64,000 nucleotides of DNA from Tessaracoccus antarcticus (GCF_003688855.1 NZ_REFW01000003.1:186001-250000); one strand, 5' to 3'; counted from the first letter of the stretch, positions 8,430 to 17,863 are shown. Program-made: numbers and translations. Notes: generated by a model from the sequence alone, not told the origin.

Positions 8430-9044
8430 ATGAGCCTGTTGCGTTTTCTGTCCCGTAGTCTGTTCGCCAGCGCCTTCATCGCCGACGGTGTGAAGAAGCT
8501 GCGCAACCCCGCCGAGTCCGCCCCGGAAGCCGAAGCCTTCACGGCGCGCGTCGTGCCGCTGTTGCAGCGCGTGGTCCCGGCGCCCTACTCCTCGTCCATC
8601 CCCGAGTCCACGGAGACGTGGGTCCGTCTGGGGGGCGCCGCCGAGGTGGCAGGTGGTGTGATGTTCGCCACCGGGATCGGTCGCCGACTGGGTGCGGTCC
8701 TCCTGGCCAAGTCCACGGTCCTGAACGTCGCCATCGCACTCCCGGCGAAGGGCGCCTCCAAGGAGGAGAAGGACGCGGCCCGACCGAAGGTGCTGACGAA
8801 CCTGGCCCTTCTGGGTGCCACGTTGATCGCCGCCCGCGACCTCCAGGGTCGCCCCAGCCTGTCGTGGCGGGCAGAGCAGACCGTCAAGGCTGCCGACAAG
8901 AAGATCTCCGCCACGACCGACGACATCTCGCACACAGCGAAAAAGGCCGCGAAGAAGGCGGAGAAGAAGGGCCATGACCTGTCGAAGAGTGCCCGGAAAG
9001 AGGCCAAGAAGGTCGGTAAGAAGCTGGAGTCCGTGATCCACTGA
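8430..9044 (+). CDS. DoxX-family membrane protein with lysine-rich tail
   Basis: A 204-residue protein. The first 140 residues form a DoxX-like four-helix membrane domain beginning MSLLRFLSRSLFASAFIADG. The last 50 are a lysine- and alanine-rich amphipathic tail with repeated KKAAKKAEKK-type segments, resembling a histone-like or DNA/membrane-contact tail. A -10 element TATGTT ends seven bases before the ATG, so the transcript is probably leaderless and the ATG at 8430 is the start. The stop overlaps the aroA ATG by one base. The substrate is unknown. Confidence 0.82.
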   Translation: MSLLRFLSRSLFASAFIADGVKKLRNPAESAPEAEAFTARVVPLLQRVVPAPYSSSIPESTETWVRLGGAAEVAGGVMFATGIGRRLGAVLLAKSTVLNVAIALPAKGASKEEKDAARPKVLTNLALLGATLIAARDLQGRPSLSWRAEQTVKAADKKISATTDDISHTAKKAAKKAEKKGHDLSKSARKEAKKVGKKLESVIH

Positions 9045-10315
9045 TGGCACACCTTCTCCCTTCGTCCCCGGGACCGGTGACGGCTGAAGTTCTGGTCCCC
9101 GGGTCGAAGTCCGAGACCAACCGTGCCTTCGTCATCGCTGCCTTGGCGGACGGGCCCTGCACGGTTAAAGGCGCGCTGGCCTCCCGCGACAGTGACCTGA
9201 TGATTGCCGCGCTGCGCTCGATGGGCGTCACGGTCGAGGGGGACGTGTCCGACGGGCTGCGCATCACGGCGCCGCAACGTTTCACCACTGCAGCCAGTGG
9301 CATCGACTGCGGGCTCGCCGGCACCGTGATGCGCTTCGTGCCCCCCGTCGCGCTGCTGGCCGGGGGCCCCACGCACTTCTACGGCGACCCGCATGCCAGC
9401 AACCGGCCCATGGCAGGGCTCCTCGACGCATTGCGCCAACTGGGTGCGGACGTGGACTCGGACAGGCTCCCGTTCACCGTCACGCCCGGCCGCAGCGCGT
9501 CGAACGTGGTGCGGGTGGACTCCTCCGCCACAAGCCAGTACATTTCCGGCCTGCTGCTGGTGGCAGCCAGGCTCCCCCGGGGGCTGCGCATCGAACAGGT
9601 CGGCGCCACCGTGCCGTCCCGCCCTCACATCGGCATGACGGTGCACATGCTGCGCCAGCACGACGTCCACATCGACGAGGTGGACGACAACACCTGGCAG
9701 GTGGCACCCGGTCCCATCGCTGCGCGCGACATGACGGTGGAGCCCGACCTCACCAACGCGTCAGTCTTCCTGGCAGCCGCGGCCGTCACCGGGGGCTCCG
9801 TCACCGTGCCCAGCTGGCCCGCTGTGAACCAGCAGGCCGGTGGTCTCTTCCTGGACATCGCCCGGCGCCTCGGCGCCACCGTCGATCAGGACGGGGACCG
9901 TGTCACGCTGCACGGACCCGAGCGCCTGCAGGGCATCGACGTCGACCTGCATGCCTCCTCCGAGCTGACACCTGTCGTGGCGAGCCTGGGCGCGCTGGCC
10001 CGGGGTACCACCCGCATCCGCGGCGTCGGGCACATCCGCGGCCACGAAACCGATCGCCTCGCCGCCCTCGTCACGGAGTTCACCCGGCTGGGCATCACAG
10101 CCCACGAGACCGACGACGGGCTCGTCGTGGAAGGTGTCGACTCACCCACCGACCTCGCACCCACCGAGTTCGAGACCTACGCCGACCACCGCATGGTGCA
10201 TTCGGCCGCCATCCTCGCGCTGCGCGTCCCCGGACTCAGCGTCACCGACCTGGCATGCGTCGCGAAGACCATGCCCAACTTCGAGGCCGACTGGCTCGCC
10301 GCGGTGGGTGCCTGA
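9044..10315 (+). CDS. aroA: 3-phosphoshikimate 1-carboxyvinyltransferase (EPSP synthase)
   Basis: Transfers enolpyruvate from PEP to shikimate-3-phosphate in aromatic amino acid synthesis. The 423 residues include PGSKSETNRA at 19-28 with the substrate-binding lysine, the LAGTVMRF segment, SATSQYISGLLL, an EPDLTNASVFLAAA loop with the catalytic Asp, and the C-terminal CVAKTMPNFEADW. The ATG overlaps the doxX stop by one base and the stop overlaps the rsgA start by one base, so the three genes are translationally coupled. Confidence 0.95.
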   Translation: MAHLLPSSPGPVTAEVLVPGSKSETNRAFVIAALADGPCTVKGALASRDSDLMIAALRSMGVTVEGDVSDGLRITAPQRFTTAASGIDCGLAGTVMRFVPPVALLAGGPTHFYGDPHASNRPMAGLLDALRQLGADVDSDRLPFTVTPGRSASNVVRVDSSATSQYISGLLLVAARLPRGLRIEQVGATVPSRPHIGMTVHMLRQHDVHIDEVDDNTWQVAPGPIAARDMTVEPDLTNASVFLAAAAVTGGSVTVPSWPAVNQQAGGLFLDIARRLGATVDQDGDRVTLHGPERLQGIDVDLHASSELTPVVASLGALARGTTRIRGVGHIRGHETDRLAALVTEFTRLGITAHETDDGLVVEGVDSPTDLAPTEFETYADHRMVHSAAILALRVPGLSVTDLACVAKTMPNFEADWLAAVGA

Positions 10316-11298
10316 TGGCCCGTCGCGGGGGGCTCGGCGCCGATGACCAGGGTGGTTTCGACCGGCCCCGCAAGCACAGCCGTCCCCGCACCAAGGAGCG
10401 ACCCGACTACTTCGGGGCCCCGACGGCGCGGATCGTGACCGTGGACCGTGGGCGGTACCGCTGCCTGCTGGACAACGGAACGTTGGTCACGGCGACGAAA
10501 GCGCGCGTCATCGGGCGCAAGGGTGTCATCGTCGGAGATGTCGTGACGCTCGACGGCGACACCTCCGGCTCGGAGGGCACGCTGGCCCGTATCGTCGAGG
10601 TGGCAGAGCGCCGGACCATCCTGCGTCGCAGCGCCGACGACGCCGACACGTTCGAGCGGCCCATCGTGGCCAATGCCGACCAACTCATGATTGTGACGGC
10701 ACTGGCTGACCCGGAGCCCCGCATGGGCATGATCGACAGGATTCTGGTGGCCGCCTTCGACGCGAAGGTCTCCCCCATCCTGTGCCTCACCAAAGCCGAC
10801 CTCGCCAGCCCCGACGAACTGATCGCGGCCTACCAGCCGTTGGACGTCCCCATCATCACCACCCGCCCCGGCTCCGACCTCGCGGCCGTGCACAGCATCC
10901 TCACCGACCACACCACCGTGCTGGTGGGGCACTCGGGCGTCGGGAAGTCCACCCTCGTCAACGCCCTGGTGCCCGGCATCAACCGCGCGGTGGCTGAGGT
11001 CAGCGACCTCACCGGCAAGGGCCGTCACACCTCCACCTCGGCCCTGGCGATCCCGCTGCCGCAGGGTGGCTGGATCGTGGACACACCGGGCGTGCGCTCG
11101 TTCGGCATCAGCCACGTGAAGACCTCCTCCATCGTGGCCGCGTTCGGCGACCTCACGGAGTTTGCCGAGCAGTGTCCCCGCGGCTGCCACCACCAGACCG
11201 GTGCAGAGGGGTGCGCACTGGACGAGGCCGTGGCGGATGGTCGGCTGGACCACCTCCGGCTCGCCTCATTCCGCCGCATGGAGCGCGCCTTCATCTGA
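10315..11298 (+). CDS. rsgA: Ribosome small-subunit-dependent GTPase RsgA
   Basis: A circularly permuted GTPase that helps mature the 30S subunit. The 327 residues show an OB fold, then GTPase motifs in permuted order: TKAD (G4), GHSGVGKST (G1/P-loop) and DTPGVRSFG (G3). A C-terminal zinc knuckle with two Cys, His and Cys (CPRGCHHQTGAEGC) ends the protein. The ATG shares one base with the aroA stop. Pairing of aroA with rsgA is common in actinobacteria. Confidence 0.95.
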   Translation: MARRGGLGADDQGGFDRPRKHSRPRTKERPDYFGAPTARIVTVDRGRYRCLLDNGTLVTATKARVIGRKGVIVGDVVTLDGDTSGSEGTLARIVEVAERRTILRRSADDADTFERPIVANADQLMIVTALADPEPRMGMIDRILVAAFDAKVSPILCLTKADLASPDELIAAYQPLDVPIITTRPGSDLAAVHSILTDHTTVLVGHSGVGKSTLVNALVPGINRAVAEVSDLTGKGRHTSTSALAIPLPQGGWIVDTPGVRSFGISHVKTSSIVAAFGDLTEFAEQCPRGCHHQTGAEGCALDEAVADGRLDHLRLASFRRMERAFI

Positions 11299-11327
11299 GC
11301 GATCACCCTGTTCGATAGGTTGGGTCC

Positions 11328-12122
11328 ATGGCCCAGCCGAAGAACCTGACCGACGACGTCCGACTCATGCACATGCTTGCCGACGACGCGGACTCGTTGT
11401 CCATGAATCGCTTCAAAGCACTCGACCTGCGTTTTGAGAGCAAACCTGACAACACACCCGTCACCGAGGCGGACACCGCCGTCGAGGAGTCGATCCGACG
11501 GACGCTGGCCAAGGCCCGTCCGCGCGACGCCGTGCACGGCGAGGAGATGTCGGACACCGGCGAGAGCGCACGCCGCTGGATCATCGATCCCATCGACGGC
11601 ACCAAGAACTACTTGCGCGGCGTTCCCGTGTGGGCCACCCTCATCGCACTGCAGGTGGAGGGGGAGGTCGTCGCATCCGTCGTGTCCGCCCCCGCGCTCA
11701 GCCGGCGCTGGTGGGCCAGCCTCAACGGCGGCGCGCGCACCGGCAAGACCCTGTTCAACGCCTCGGAGATCCGCGTCAGCAAGGTCTCCGAGATGGACAA
11801 CGCCTCCCTGTCCTACTCCGACATCTCCGAATGGGTGGACTCGGGCCGCGGCCAGGGCTTCATCGACCTCATGCGCCAGTCCTGGCGCACCCGCGCCTAC
11901 GGCGACTTCTGGAGCTACATGCTGGTGGCCGAGGGCGCCGTCGACATCGCGTGCGAGCCGGACCTGGCCCTCTACGACATGGCCGCCCTTGACATCATCG
12001 TCCGGGAAGCCGGCGGTCGCTTCACCAACCTCGACGGAGAGCCCGGTGTCAAGGGTCCCGGCGCCCTCGCGACCAACGGCCTGCTCCACGACATCGCCAT
12101 GGAAGTACTCAGCACCCTCTGA
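11328..12122 (+). CDS. hisN: Inositol-monophosphatase-family histidinol phosphatase
   Basis: A 264-residue IMPase-superfamily phosphatase, the family that supplies histidinol-phosphate phosphatase (HisN) in actinobacteria. Metal-binding motifs are TPVTEADTAVE, GEEMSD, IDPIDGTKNYLRG and ALYDMAALDIIV. TAGGTT ends six bases before the ATG, with no Shine-Dalgarno sequence, pointing to a leaderless transcript. It follows rsgA by 29 bases. A role on another sugar phosphate cannot be excluded. Confidence 0.88.
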   Translation: MAQPKNLTDDVRLMHMLADDADSLSMNRFKALDLRFESKPDNTPVTEADTAVEESIRRTLAKARPRDAVHGEEMSDTGESARRWIIDPIDGTKNYLRGVPVWATLIALQVEGEVVASVVSAPALSRRWWASLNGGARTGKTLFNASEIRVSKVSEMDNASLSYSDISEWVDSGRGQGFIDLMRQSWRTRAYGDFWSYMLVAEGAVDIACEPDLALYDMAALDIIVREAGGRFTNLDGEPGVKGPGALATNGLLHDIAMEVLSTL

Positions 12123-12157
12123 ACCAGGGGACGACGGTCGCGACTTCTGGAATGTGG

Positions 12158-12186
12158 TTGCATCCACCTCTGGCCGGACGTAGCGT
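12158..12186 (+). promoter_or_regulatory. Possible SigA-type promoter
   Basis: TTGCAT (12158-12163) and TAGCGT (12181-12186) have a 17-base spacer and lie 55 bases before the next start codon. Confidence 0.4.
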
Positions 12187-12240
12187 GACACCACTGCCGG
12201 CACCAGCCTGGCCTCGGCGTGCAGCTTCGAGGAGGGTGAC

Positions 12241-13110
12241 ATGGACACCGTCGTTGTCGCCGGCGCCACCGGCTACCTGGGCCGCCACGTCGTGGCCGAG
12301 CTCGCGGCACGCGGTCACCTGGTGCGTGCGATTGTCCGCTCCCGCCGCCGGGCAGAATCGCCGGGTCCACACGGCGCGCCCTCGCTGTCAGGACTCGTCG
12401 CGGAGTGGGCCGAGGGGGAGGTCACCGACCCGGGCTTCGTCACGGGACTCTGCCGCGGGGCGGACCGGGTCATCTCCGCACTGGGGGTCACCCGACAGAA
12501 CGCGAACCCGTGGGATGTCGATTTCGTGGCCAACCTGCACCTGCTGGCCGACGCGGAGCACCATCAGGTGCGCTCCTTCCTCTACGTCAACGTCATGCAT
12601 GCAGACATTGGCCGCTCCCTGCTTTTGCGCGCCAAGTCAGCGTTCGCCGAAGTGCTGCGTCGCTCCCCCGTGGCCCATCAGGTGGTGAACCCGTCCGGGT
12701 ACTTCTCCGACGTCGGCGACTACGTGGGCATGGCGCGGCGCGGCGTCGCACTGGTGCCTCCCGGTGACGCGCGCGTGGCGCCCATCCACGGCGCGGACCT
12801 GGCCCGATTCTGCGTCGACAGGATGGGGGACGTCAACGGCTCCTGGGATGTGGGTGGCCCCGATGTTCTCACCTACCCGGACATGGCCCGTCTCGCCTTC
12901 GAGGCGTGGGGGAAGCATCCGCGCCTGGTGACGATCCCCGGCCCAGCCCTCACGGCAACAGTGTGGATGGCGTCTCGTCTGGGCGAGCGATCCGCCAGCC
13001 TCGCCCAGTTCTTCGCCGAGGGATTGACGCACGACGCCGTCGGCGAGCGCTGCGGCACCCACCGCGTCGGGGACTATTTTCGCGAGATGGCAGCCAACCA
13101 CGACGCCTGA
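12241..13110 (+). CDS. NAD(P)-binding (NmrA/atypical SDR-like) protein
   Basis: A 289-residue Rossmann-fold protein of the NAD(P)H-binding, NmrA-like type. It begins VVVAGATGYLGRHVV with the glycine motif GATGYLG at residues 8-14, and has a second motif VISALGVTRQN where the dinucleotide would be clamped. There is no clear catalytic Tyr-X3-Lys, so it may be a redox sensor or an isomerase-like atypical SDR. GGAGGG five bases before the ATG fixes the start. It is convergent with serA, separated by strong hairpins. Confidence 0.78.
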   Translation: MDTVVVAGATGYLGRHVVAELAARGHLVRAIVRSRRRAESPGPHGAPSLSGLVAEWAEGEVTDPGFVTGLCRGADRVISALGVTRQNANPWDVDFVANLHLLADAEHHQVRSFLYVNVMHADIGRSLLLRAKSAFAEVLRRSPVAHQVVNPSGYFSDVGDYVGMARRGVALVPPGDARVAPIHGADLARFCVDRMGDVNGSWDVGGPDVLTYPDMARLAFEAWGKHPRLVTIPGPALTATVWMASRLGERSASLAQFFAEGLTHDAVGERCGTHRVGDYFREMAANHDA

Positions 13111-13171
13111 GGCTGTCCGGGACCGGGAGCATTCCCGCATGCCTCGCCGCGAGGAACTGCCGAGCAACACA

Positions 13172-13229
13172 GGGGGGCCCGGGCCCCCACGACACAGAAC
13201 CCCGGCCCACGACCGGGTGGGCCGGGGTT
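13172..13229. terminator. Double hairpin between convergent genes
   Basis: A short GGGGGCCCGGGCCCCC palindrome (about 13172-13188) is followed by a perfect 13-bp stem, 13198-13210 with 13217-13229, and a 6-base loop. It can stop transcription from both sides. Confidence 0.8.
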
Positions 13230-13249
13230 TCGTGACGTGTGTGGTGGAC

Positions 13250-14440
13250 TTACAGCACCCGGACGCGGACTGTCTCGTCCAGGGCCTCGAGTTCGGTGAG
13301 GAGGTCGGCGGGCGCCTCCCCCGACACGTCGGTGACGGCGTAGCCGAGCTGGCCCCGGGTGGACAGCGTCTGGGAAGCGATGTTCATGTTGTGGTTGGCC
13401 AGCAGGTGGTTCAGGCGGGCCATCACGCCGGGCACGTTGTGGTGCAGGTGCACGATGCGGTGGTTCTCCGGGGATGCGCCGGGCACCTCGGGCAGGTTCA
13501 CACACATTGATGTGGCGCCGTAGGTCTCGTAGTCGGCGAGCTTGCCGGCGACGTAGCGGCCGATGTCCACCTGAGCCTCCAGAGTGGAGCCACCGATGTG
13601 CGGGGTGAGGATGACATTGCTCAGGCCCTGCAGCTTGCTGACCATGGGCTCGCCCTTCATCTTGGGCTCCTTGGGGTACACGTCGATGGCGGCACCCGCC
13701 AGGTGACCGCTCACGAGGTTGTCATACAGGGCGTCGTGGTCGACGACGTTGCCGCGGCACAGGTTCAGGAACAGCGTGCGGGGACGCATCTGGGCGAACT
13801 GTGCCTCGCCGATGAGGCCGGCGTTGCTGGCCCGGCCGTCGACGTGCACGGAGACCGTCTCGGAGACCTCCAGCAGTTCCTCCATGGACCCCAGGCCCTT
13901 GGCGTTGCCGAGCGGCAGGCGGTCCGCGATGTCGTAGTAGTACACGCGCATGCCGAGCGCCTCGGCCACCACGGACAGCTGGGAGCCGATGTTGCCGTAC
14001 CCGATGATGCCGAGCGTTCGCCCCCGGATCTCGTGGGAGCCGATGGCCGACTTGTCCCAGCGCCCCTCGTGGACGTCCTTGTTGCGGTCCGTGAGGTGGC
14101 GGGCCAGGCAGATGATCTCGGCGATCGCGAGTTCCACGACGGAGCGCGTGTTGGAGTAGGGGGCGTTGAACACGGCCACACCGGCCTCGGTCGCGGCGTC
14201 GAGGTCGATCTGGTTGGTACCGATGCAGAAGGCGCCCACGGCCTTGAGGCTGGGTGCAGCCTCCAGGATTTCGCGGGTGATCTGCGTACGAGACCGGATA
14301 CCCAGGTAGCTGACGCCCTCGAGCGCGGCGACGAGATCACCGTCAGTCAGGGCGCCGGCCCTGTTCTCGACGTCGTAGCCACGCTTCGTCAGGATGCGGG
14401 TGGCCTCGGAATGGATGTTTTCGAGCAGGAGAGCCTTCAC
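13250..14440 (-). CDS. serA: D-3-phosphoglycerate dehydrogenase
   Basis: First step of serine synthesis: oxidation of 3-phosphoglycerate with NAD. The 396-residue form has the E. coli-like architecture, catalytic and NAD domains (GIIGYGNIGSQLS) plus a C-terminal ACT domain (NVPGVMARLNHLLANHNMNI), rather than the longer form usual in actinobacteria. The catalytic His is in LTPHIGGST. The GTG at 14440 is taken as the start because a TATTGT -10 element ends seven bases upstream, which predicts a leaderless mRNA. Confidence 0.94.
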   Translation of the reverse strand: MKALLLENIHSEATRILTKRGYDVENRAGALTDGDLVAALEGVSYLGIRSRTQITREILEAAPSLKAVGAFCIGTNQIDLDAATEAGVAVFNAPYSNTRSVVELAIAEIICLARHLTDRNKDVHEGRWDKSAIGSHEIRGRTLGIIGYGNIGSQLSVVAEALGMRVYYYDIADRLPLGNAKGLGSMEELLEVSETVSVHVDGRASNAGLIGEAQFAQMRPRTLFLNLCRGNVVDHDALYDNLVSGHLAGAAIDVYPKEPKMKGEPMVSKLQGLSNVILTPHIGGSTLEAQVDIGRYVAGKLADYETYGATSMCVNLPEVPGASPENHRIVHLHHNVPGVMARLNHLLANHNMNIASQTLSTRGQLGYAVTDVSGEAPADLLTELEALDETVRVRVL

Positions 14441-14497
14441 GTGTCCCACAATAGCGATCTGCGGACGGGGGCTGCTGCCTGGTCAGGTCACGGTCGA

Positions 14498-15277
14498 TCA
14501 GATGCTGAGTGTTGCCTCGAGCAACTGCCTGGTGTAGGGGTGGCGGGGATCCGCGAACACGTCGTCGACGGCCCCCTCCTCGACGACGCGGCCCTGCTGC
14601 ATCACCACGACACGTTCGCACAGGTGCCGCACCACGGCGAGGTCATGCGAAATGAACACCAGCGCGAGACCTCGCTCCGTGACGGCGTCGGACAGGAGGT
14701 TCAGCACCTGTGCGCGCACGGACACGTCCAGCGCTGACACGGGTTCATCGGCCACGAGAGCCTCGGGGTCGCTGACGAGAGCCCGCGCGATGGCCACCCG
14801 CTGCCGCTGCCCACCGGAGAGCTGGTGCGGGAAGCGGGACGTTGTGGCCGGATCCAGGCCGACGGACTCCAGCGCCGCCCGGACAGCCTCCGGGGATACC
14901 TCTGGAAGGTCGCCGCGACGCCGGAGCCGTGGCGAGCGCAGCGGCTCAGAGATGATGTCGCCCACCTCCATGCGTGGGTTGAGCGAGGAGTTGGGGTCCT
15001 GGAACACCATGGAGGCACCGGCCCGCAGGTCGCCGAGGAGTCGTTCGGGCAAGCCGTCGACGCGTTGACCCCGGAACGACACCGTCCCGGCGCTGGGCCG
15101 GATCAGCCCCAACAGCAGCCGGGCCAGCGTGGTCTTGCCTGAACCGGAGCCGCCCACGACCCCCACCCGCTCCCCCGGCGCGAGCCGGAAGGTCACGTCG
15201 TGGAGCGCCACGAATGGCCGCCCGGAGCGCCGGTACGTCACCTCGGCACCCTGCGTCGCCATCAGTGAGCCGTTCAC
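14498..15277 (-). CDS. Peptide-type ABC transporter ATP-binding protein (OppF/DppF-like)
   Basis: Second ATPase of the five-gene importer that ends here. The 259 residues contain Walker A GGSGSGKTT, the signature LSGGQRQRVAIARAL, Walker B ALVADEP and the H-loop ISHD. It ends with the HPYTRQLLEA motif typical of oligopeptide/nickel ATPases. The GTG start overlaps the preceding stop by four bases (GTGA); an ATG 15 bases further in is an alternative. It is the last gene of the operon. Confidence 0.93.
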   Translation of the reverse strand: MNGSLMATQGAEVTYRRSGRPFVALHDVTFRLAPGERVGVVGGSGSGKTTLARLLLGLIRPSAGTVSFRGQRVDGLPERLLGDLRAGASMVFQDPNSSLNPRMEVGDIISEPLRSPRLRRRGDLPEVSPEAVRAALESVGLDPATTSRFPHQLSGGQRQRVAIARALVSDPEALVADEPVSALDVSVRAQVLNLLSDAVTERGLALVFISHDLAVVRHLCERVVVMQQGRVVEEGAVDDVFADPRHPYTRQLLEATLSI

Positions 15278-16101
15278 GCACGACCCCCCTCTGTGAAGTC
15301 GGTCATGGTGGGTAACCGGGTGCCCCTCGGGTGGTTGCCGATGCGCGCCGCCGCGACGAGGCCCCGCGTGTAGGGATGCTGCGGGTCCTCGATGATGTCG
15401 TCGATCTTCCCGGACTCCACCACACGCCCCTGGAGCATGACGAGCACCCTGTCGCAGACCTGCCGGACCACGGCGAGGTCGTGGCTGACGAACAGCGACG
15501 CGCGCCCCTGGAGTTGCTCGTCGAGCAGGTCAAGGATCTGGCGCTGCACGATGACGTCGAGCGCCGTGGTGGGTTCGTCGCAGATCACGAGCCCCGGCTC
15601 GTTCGCCAGCGCCATGGCCACCAGCGCGCGTTGCCGTTGCCCACCGGAGAGCTCGTCGGGAAAGGACCGGGCGACGCGCTCCGGGTCGGTCATGCCGACA
15701 CGCCCCAGCCAGTCGAGCACCTCGTCGTGGATACCGCCCCTGCGGTCGCGGTGGTGCAGCGCCACCACCTCACCGATCTGGCGCCCCACGCGCATCGTGG
15801 GGTCCAGGGCGGTCATGGGTTCCTGGAAAATCATGGACACCTCGTCGCCCCGCAAAGGACGCAGCTCCCGCTCCGGGGCGCCCACGAGTTCGCGCCCGTT
15901 GAGGAGGATGGACCCGCTGACGTGGGCATTTTCGGGGAGGAGCCCGATCATTGCCAGACCCGTGACGGACTTCCCGGATCCGGACTGCCCGATGATCCCG
16001 AGGCGCTCGTGCTGCCCCAGCGTGAACGACAGGCGGTCGACGGCGACGGTGCGGCGGCGGCCGAACGCGACGGTCAGGTCTGTCACCTCAAGTCGGTTCA
16101 C
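15274..16101 (-). CDS. Peptide-type ABC transporter ATP-binding protein (OppD/DppD-like)
   Basis: First ATPase of the importer, 275 residues. Motifs are Walker A GQSGSGKS, Q-loop IFQEPMTALDP, signature LSGGQRQRALVAMAL, Walker B LVICDEPTTALD and the HPYTRGL end. The GTG start (VNRLEVTDLTV) overlaps the upstream permease stop by four bases. A much longer open frame extends upstream in the same phase, but it runs through the permease genes and is not real. Confidence 0.93.
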   Translation of the reverse strand: MNRLEVTDLTVAFGRRRTVAVDRLSFTLGQHERLGIIGQSGSGKSVTGLAMIGLLPENAHVSGSILLNGRELVGAPERELRPLRGDEVSMIFQEPMTALDPTMRVGRQIGEVVALHHRDRRGGIHDEVLDWLGRVGMTDPERVARSFPDELSGGQRQRALVAMALANEPGLVICDEPTTALDVIVQRQILDLLDEQLQGRASLFVSHDLAVVRQVCDRVLVMLQGRVVESGKIDDIIEDPQHPYTRGLVAAARIGNHPRGTRLPTMTDFTEGGRA

Positions 16102-16907
16102 GCGATCTCCCGCAGCTTGGGGTCCAGCAGGTCGCGCAGTCCGTCGCCGAGCAGGTTGAAGCCCATGGTGGCCATGGCGATGGCCAGACCGGGCCACAGC
16201 GCCACGAGCGGGGCGTTGAAGAGTTCGTTCTGCGCCTCGCGCAGCATCCTGCCCCACGTGGGGACGTCGCTGCCGGAGCCGAGGCCCAGGTAGGACAGTC
16301 CCGCCTCGGCGAGGATTGCCAGCCCGAAGCTGACGGACACCTGCACCCCCAGCACCGGGGCGATGTTGGGGAGCACGTGGCGCCACGCCACCTGCAGGGG
16401 CGGGGTGGCAGACAGTCTGGCCGCCTCCACGAAGGTCTGGCTCATGACCTGCATCGTGGCGGCACGGGCGATACGGACGAAGACGGGGATGGTGGCGATG
16501 CCGATGGCTGCCACGGCCGTCCACGTGGAGCCGCCCACGGCGGCCGCGAAGAGGATGGCCAGCAGCAGGGCGGGGAAACCGTAGAGGATGTCGGCGCCGC
16601 GGGACAAGATGGCTGCCACCCACCGGTGGGACATGCCGGCGATGATGCCCACGGGTACCCCGATGAGGGCGGCCGCAGAGACCGACATGACGCCCACCAG
16701 CAGGGCCAGCTTGGCACCGCTGATGATGCGGGAGGCAGTGTCGCTGCCCTGCCCGTCGGTGCCCAACACATGCGGCCATCCGGGGGGTGCCAACCGGGGC
16801 CCGGAGATGGCCGTGGGGCTGAACGGCGTCCAGAACAGCCCCACGGCCGCCATCGAGACGATGACCGCAATGAGGACACCACCCACCACGAGGTTCGCGC
16901 GCCTCAT
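16098..16907 (-). CDS. Peptide-type ABC transporter permease (OppC/DppC-like)
   Basis: Inner permease of 269 residues with an N-terminal anchor (VVGGVLIAVIVSMAAVGLF) and five further membrane helices. The EAA loop reads EAARLSATPPLQVAWRHVLPN. GTDGQGSD is the conserved OppC motif after the first helix. The ATG overlaps the stop of the other permease by four bases (ATGA). Confidence 0.93.
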   Translation of the reverse strand: MRRANLVVGGVLIAVIVSMAAVGLFWTPFSPTAISGPRLAPPGWPHVLGTDGQGSDTASRIISGAKLALLVGVMSVSAAALIGVPVGIIAGMSHRWVAAILSRGADILYGFPALLLAILFAAAVGGSTWTAVAAIGIATIPVFVRIARAATMQVMSQTFVEAARLSATPPLQVAWRHVLPNIAPVLGVQVSVSFGLAILAEAGLSYLGLGSGSDVPTWGRMLREAQNELFNAPLVALWPGLAIAMATMGFNLLGDGLRDLLDPKLREIA

Positions 16908-17863
16908 CGGTTTGTCCCCACCCGTCGCAGCCGCGGATCGACGAACTGGTAGATGACGTCGACCACGAAATTGATGACCAGCACGGCCCACACGAGCAGC
17001 AGCACGATGCCTTGGACCACCACGAGGTCGCGCTGGCCAACGGCCAGCAGGAGGCGGGAGCCCAGGCCCGGCAGAGCGAAGACCTGTTCGATGATGATGG
17101 CCCCCACCAGGAGCGTCGAGAGCTGCAGGCCGATGACGGTCAACAGGGAGATGGCCACGTTGCGGCTGCCGTGCCGCAGCAGAGCACCCCACGTGGACCA
17201 GCCCACGGAGCGGGCGGTGCGGAACCAGTCCTCCCCGAGGACGTCGATGATGGCGCTCCGCACGTAGCGGGCCAGGATGCTGGCCTGAACGACGGCCAGC
17301 GCCGTGACGGGCAGCACCAGGTGCAGGGCCCACTGTCCGAGGCTGTCCCAGTAGCTGACGTAGTTGCCGGCGGGCAGCCACCGCAGCGTCACGGCAAAGA
17401 TCACCACCAGCCAGATTCCCGCCCAGAAAGCAGGGATGGACAGCCCTATCTGGGCAATGGCGGAGGCGACGAAGCCGCTGGCGTGGCGTCGACGGACCGC
17501 CGCGAACGCGCCCAGCGGCAGGGAGATGAGGATCGCGAGCACCATGGCGAGACCCACGAGCCACAGCGACACCTCCAGGCGGGGCGCGATCTGCGAGACC
17601 ACGTCGCGGCCCGTGATCATGGACGTACCGAAATCGCCGCGCACCACACCGGTGACCCATTCGACGTAGCGAACGCTCAGCGGCCGGTCGAGCCCGAGGC
17701 GCTGGCGAAGTGCCTCCACCTCCCCCGGTGAGGCGTTCGTCCCCAGGATGACCTGTGCGACGTCGCCGGGCAGGGCGTTGGTGGCGAGAAAAATGAGCAG
17801 GGAGGCAACCAGGAGGCTGACCACCAGCCCGGCCAGCCGCAGCCCCACGGTGCGCAGGGTCAC
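16904..17863 (-). CDS. Peptide-type ABC transporter permease (OppB/DppB-like)
   Basis: Outer permease of 319 residues. It starts with the long first helix and the ALPGDVAQVILG motif of OppB proteins, has six membrane helices, and carries the EAA-type loop ARSVGWSTWGALLRHGSRN. The GTG start comes one base after the stop of the binding-protein gene. Confidence 0.93.
   Translation of the reverse strand: MTLRTVGLRLAGLVVSLLVASLLIFLATNALPGDVAQVILGTNASPGEVEALRQRLGLDRPLSVRYVEWVTGVVRGDFGTSMITGRDVVSQIAPRLEVSLWLVGLAMVLAILISLPLGAFAAVRRRHASGFVASAIAQIGLSIPAFWAGIWLVVIFAVTLRWLPAGNYVSYWDSLGQWALHLVLPVTALAVVQASILARYVRSAIIDVLGEDWFRTARSVGWSTWGALLRHGSRNVAISLLTVIGLQLSTLLVGAIIIEQVFALPGLGSRLLLAVGQRDLVVVQGIVLLLVWAVLVINFVVDVIYQFVDPRLRRVGTNR

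Noticed and set aside
16907-17660. Long upstream extension of the OppC-like permease frame
   Set aside because: It runs antiparallel in phase through the OppB-like gene; the four-base ATGA overlap at 16904-16907 marks the real start.
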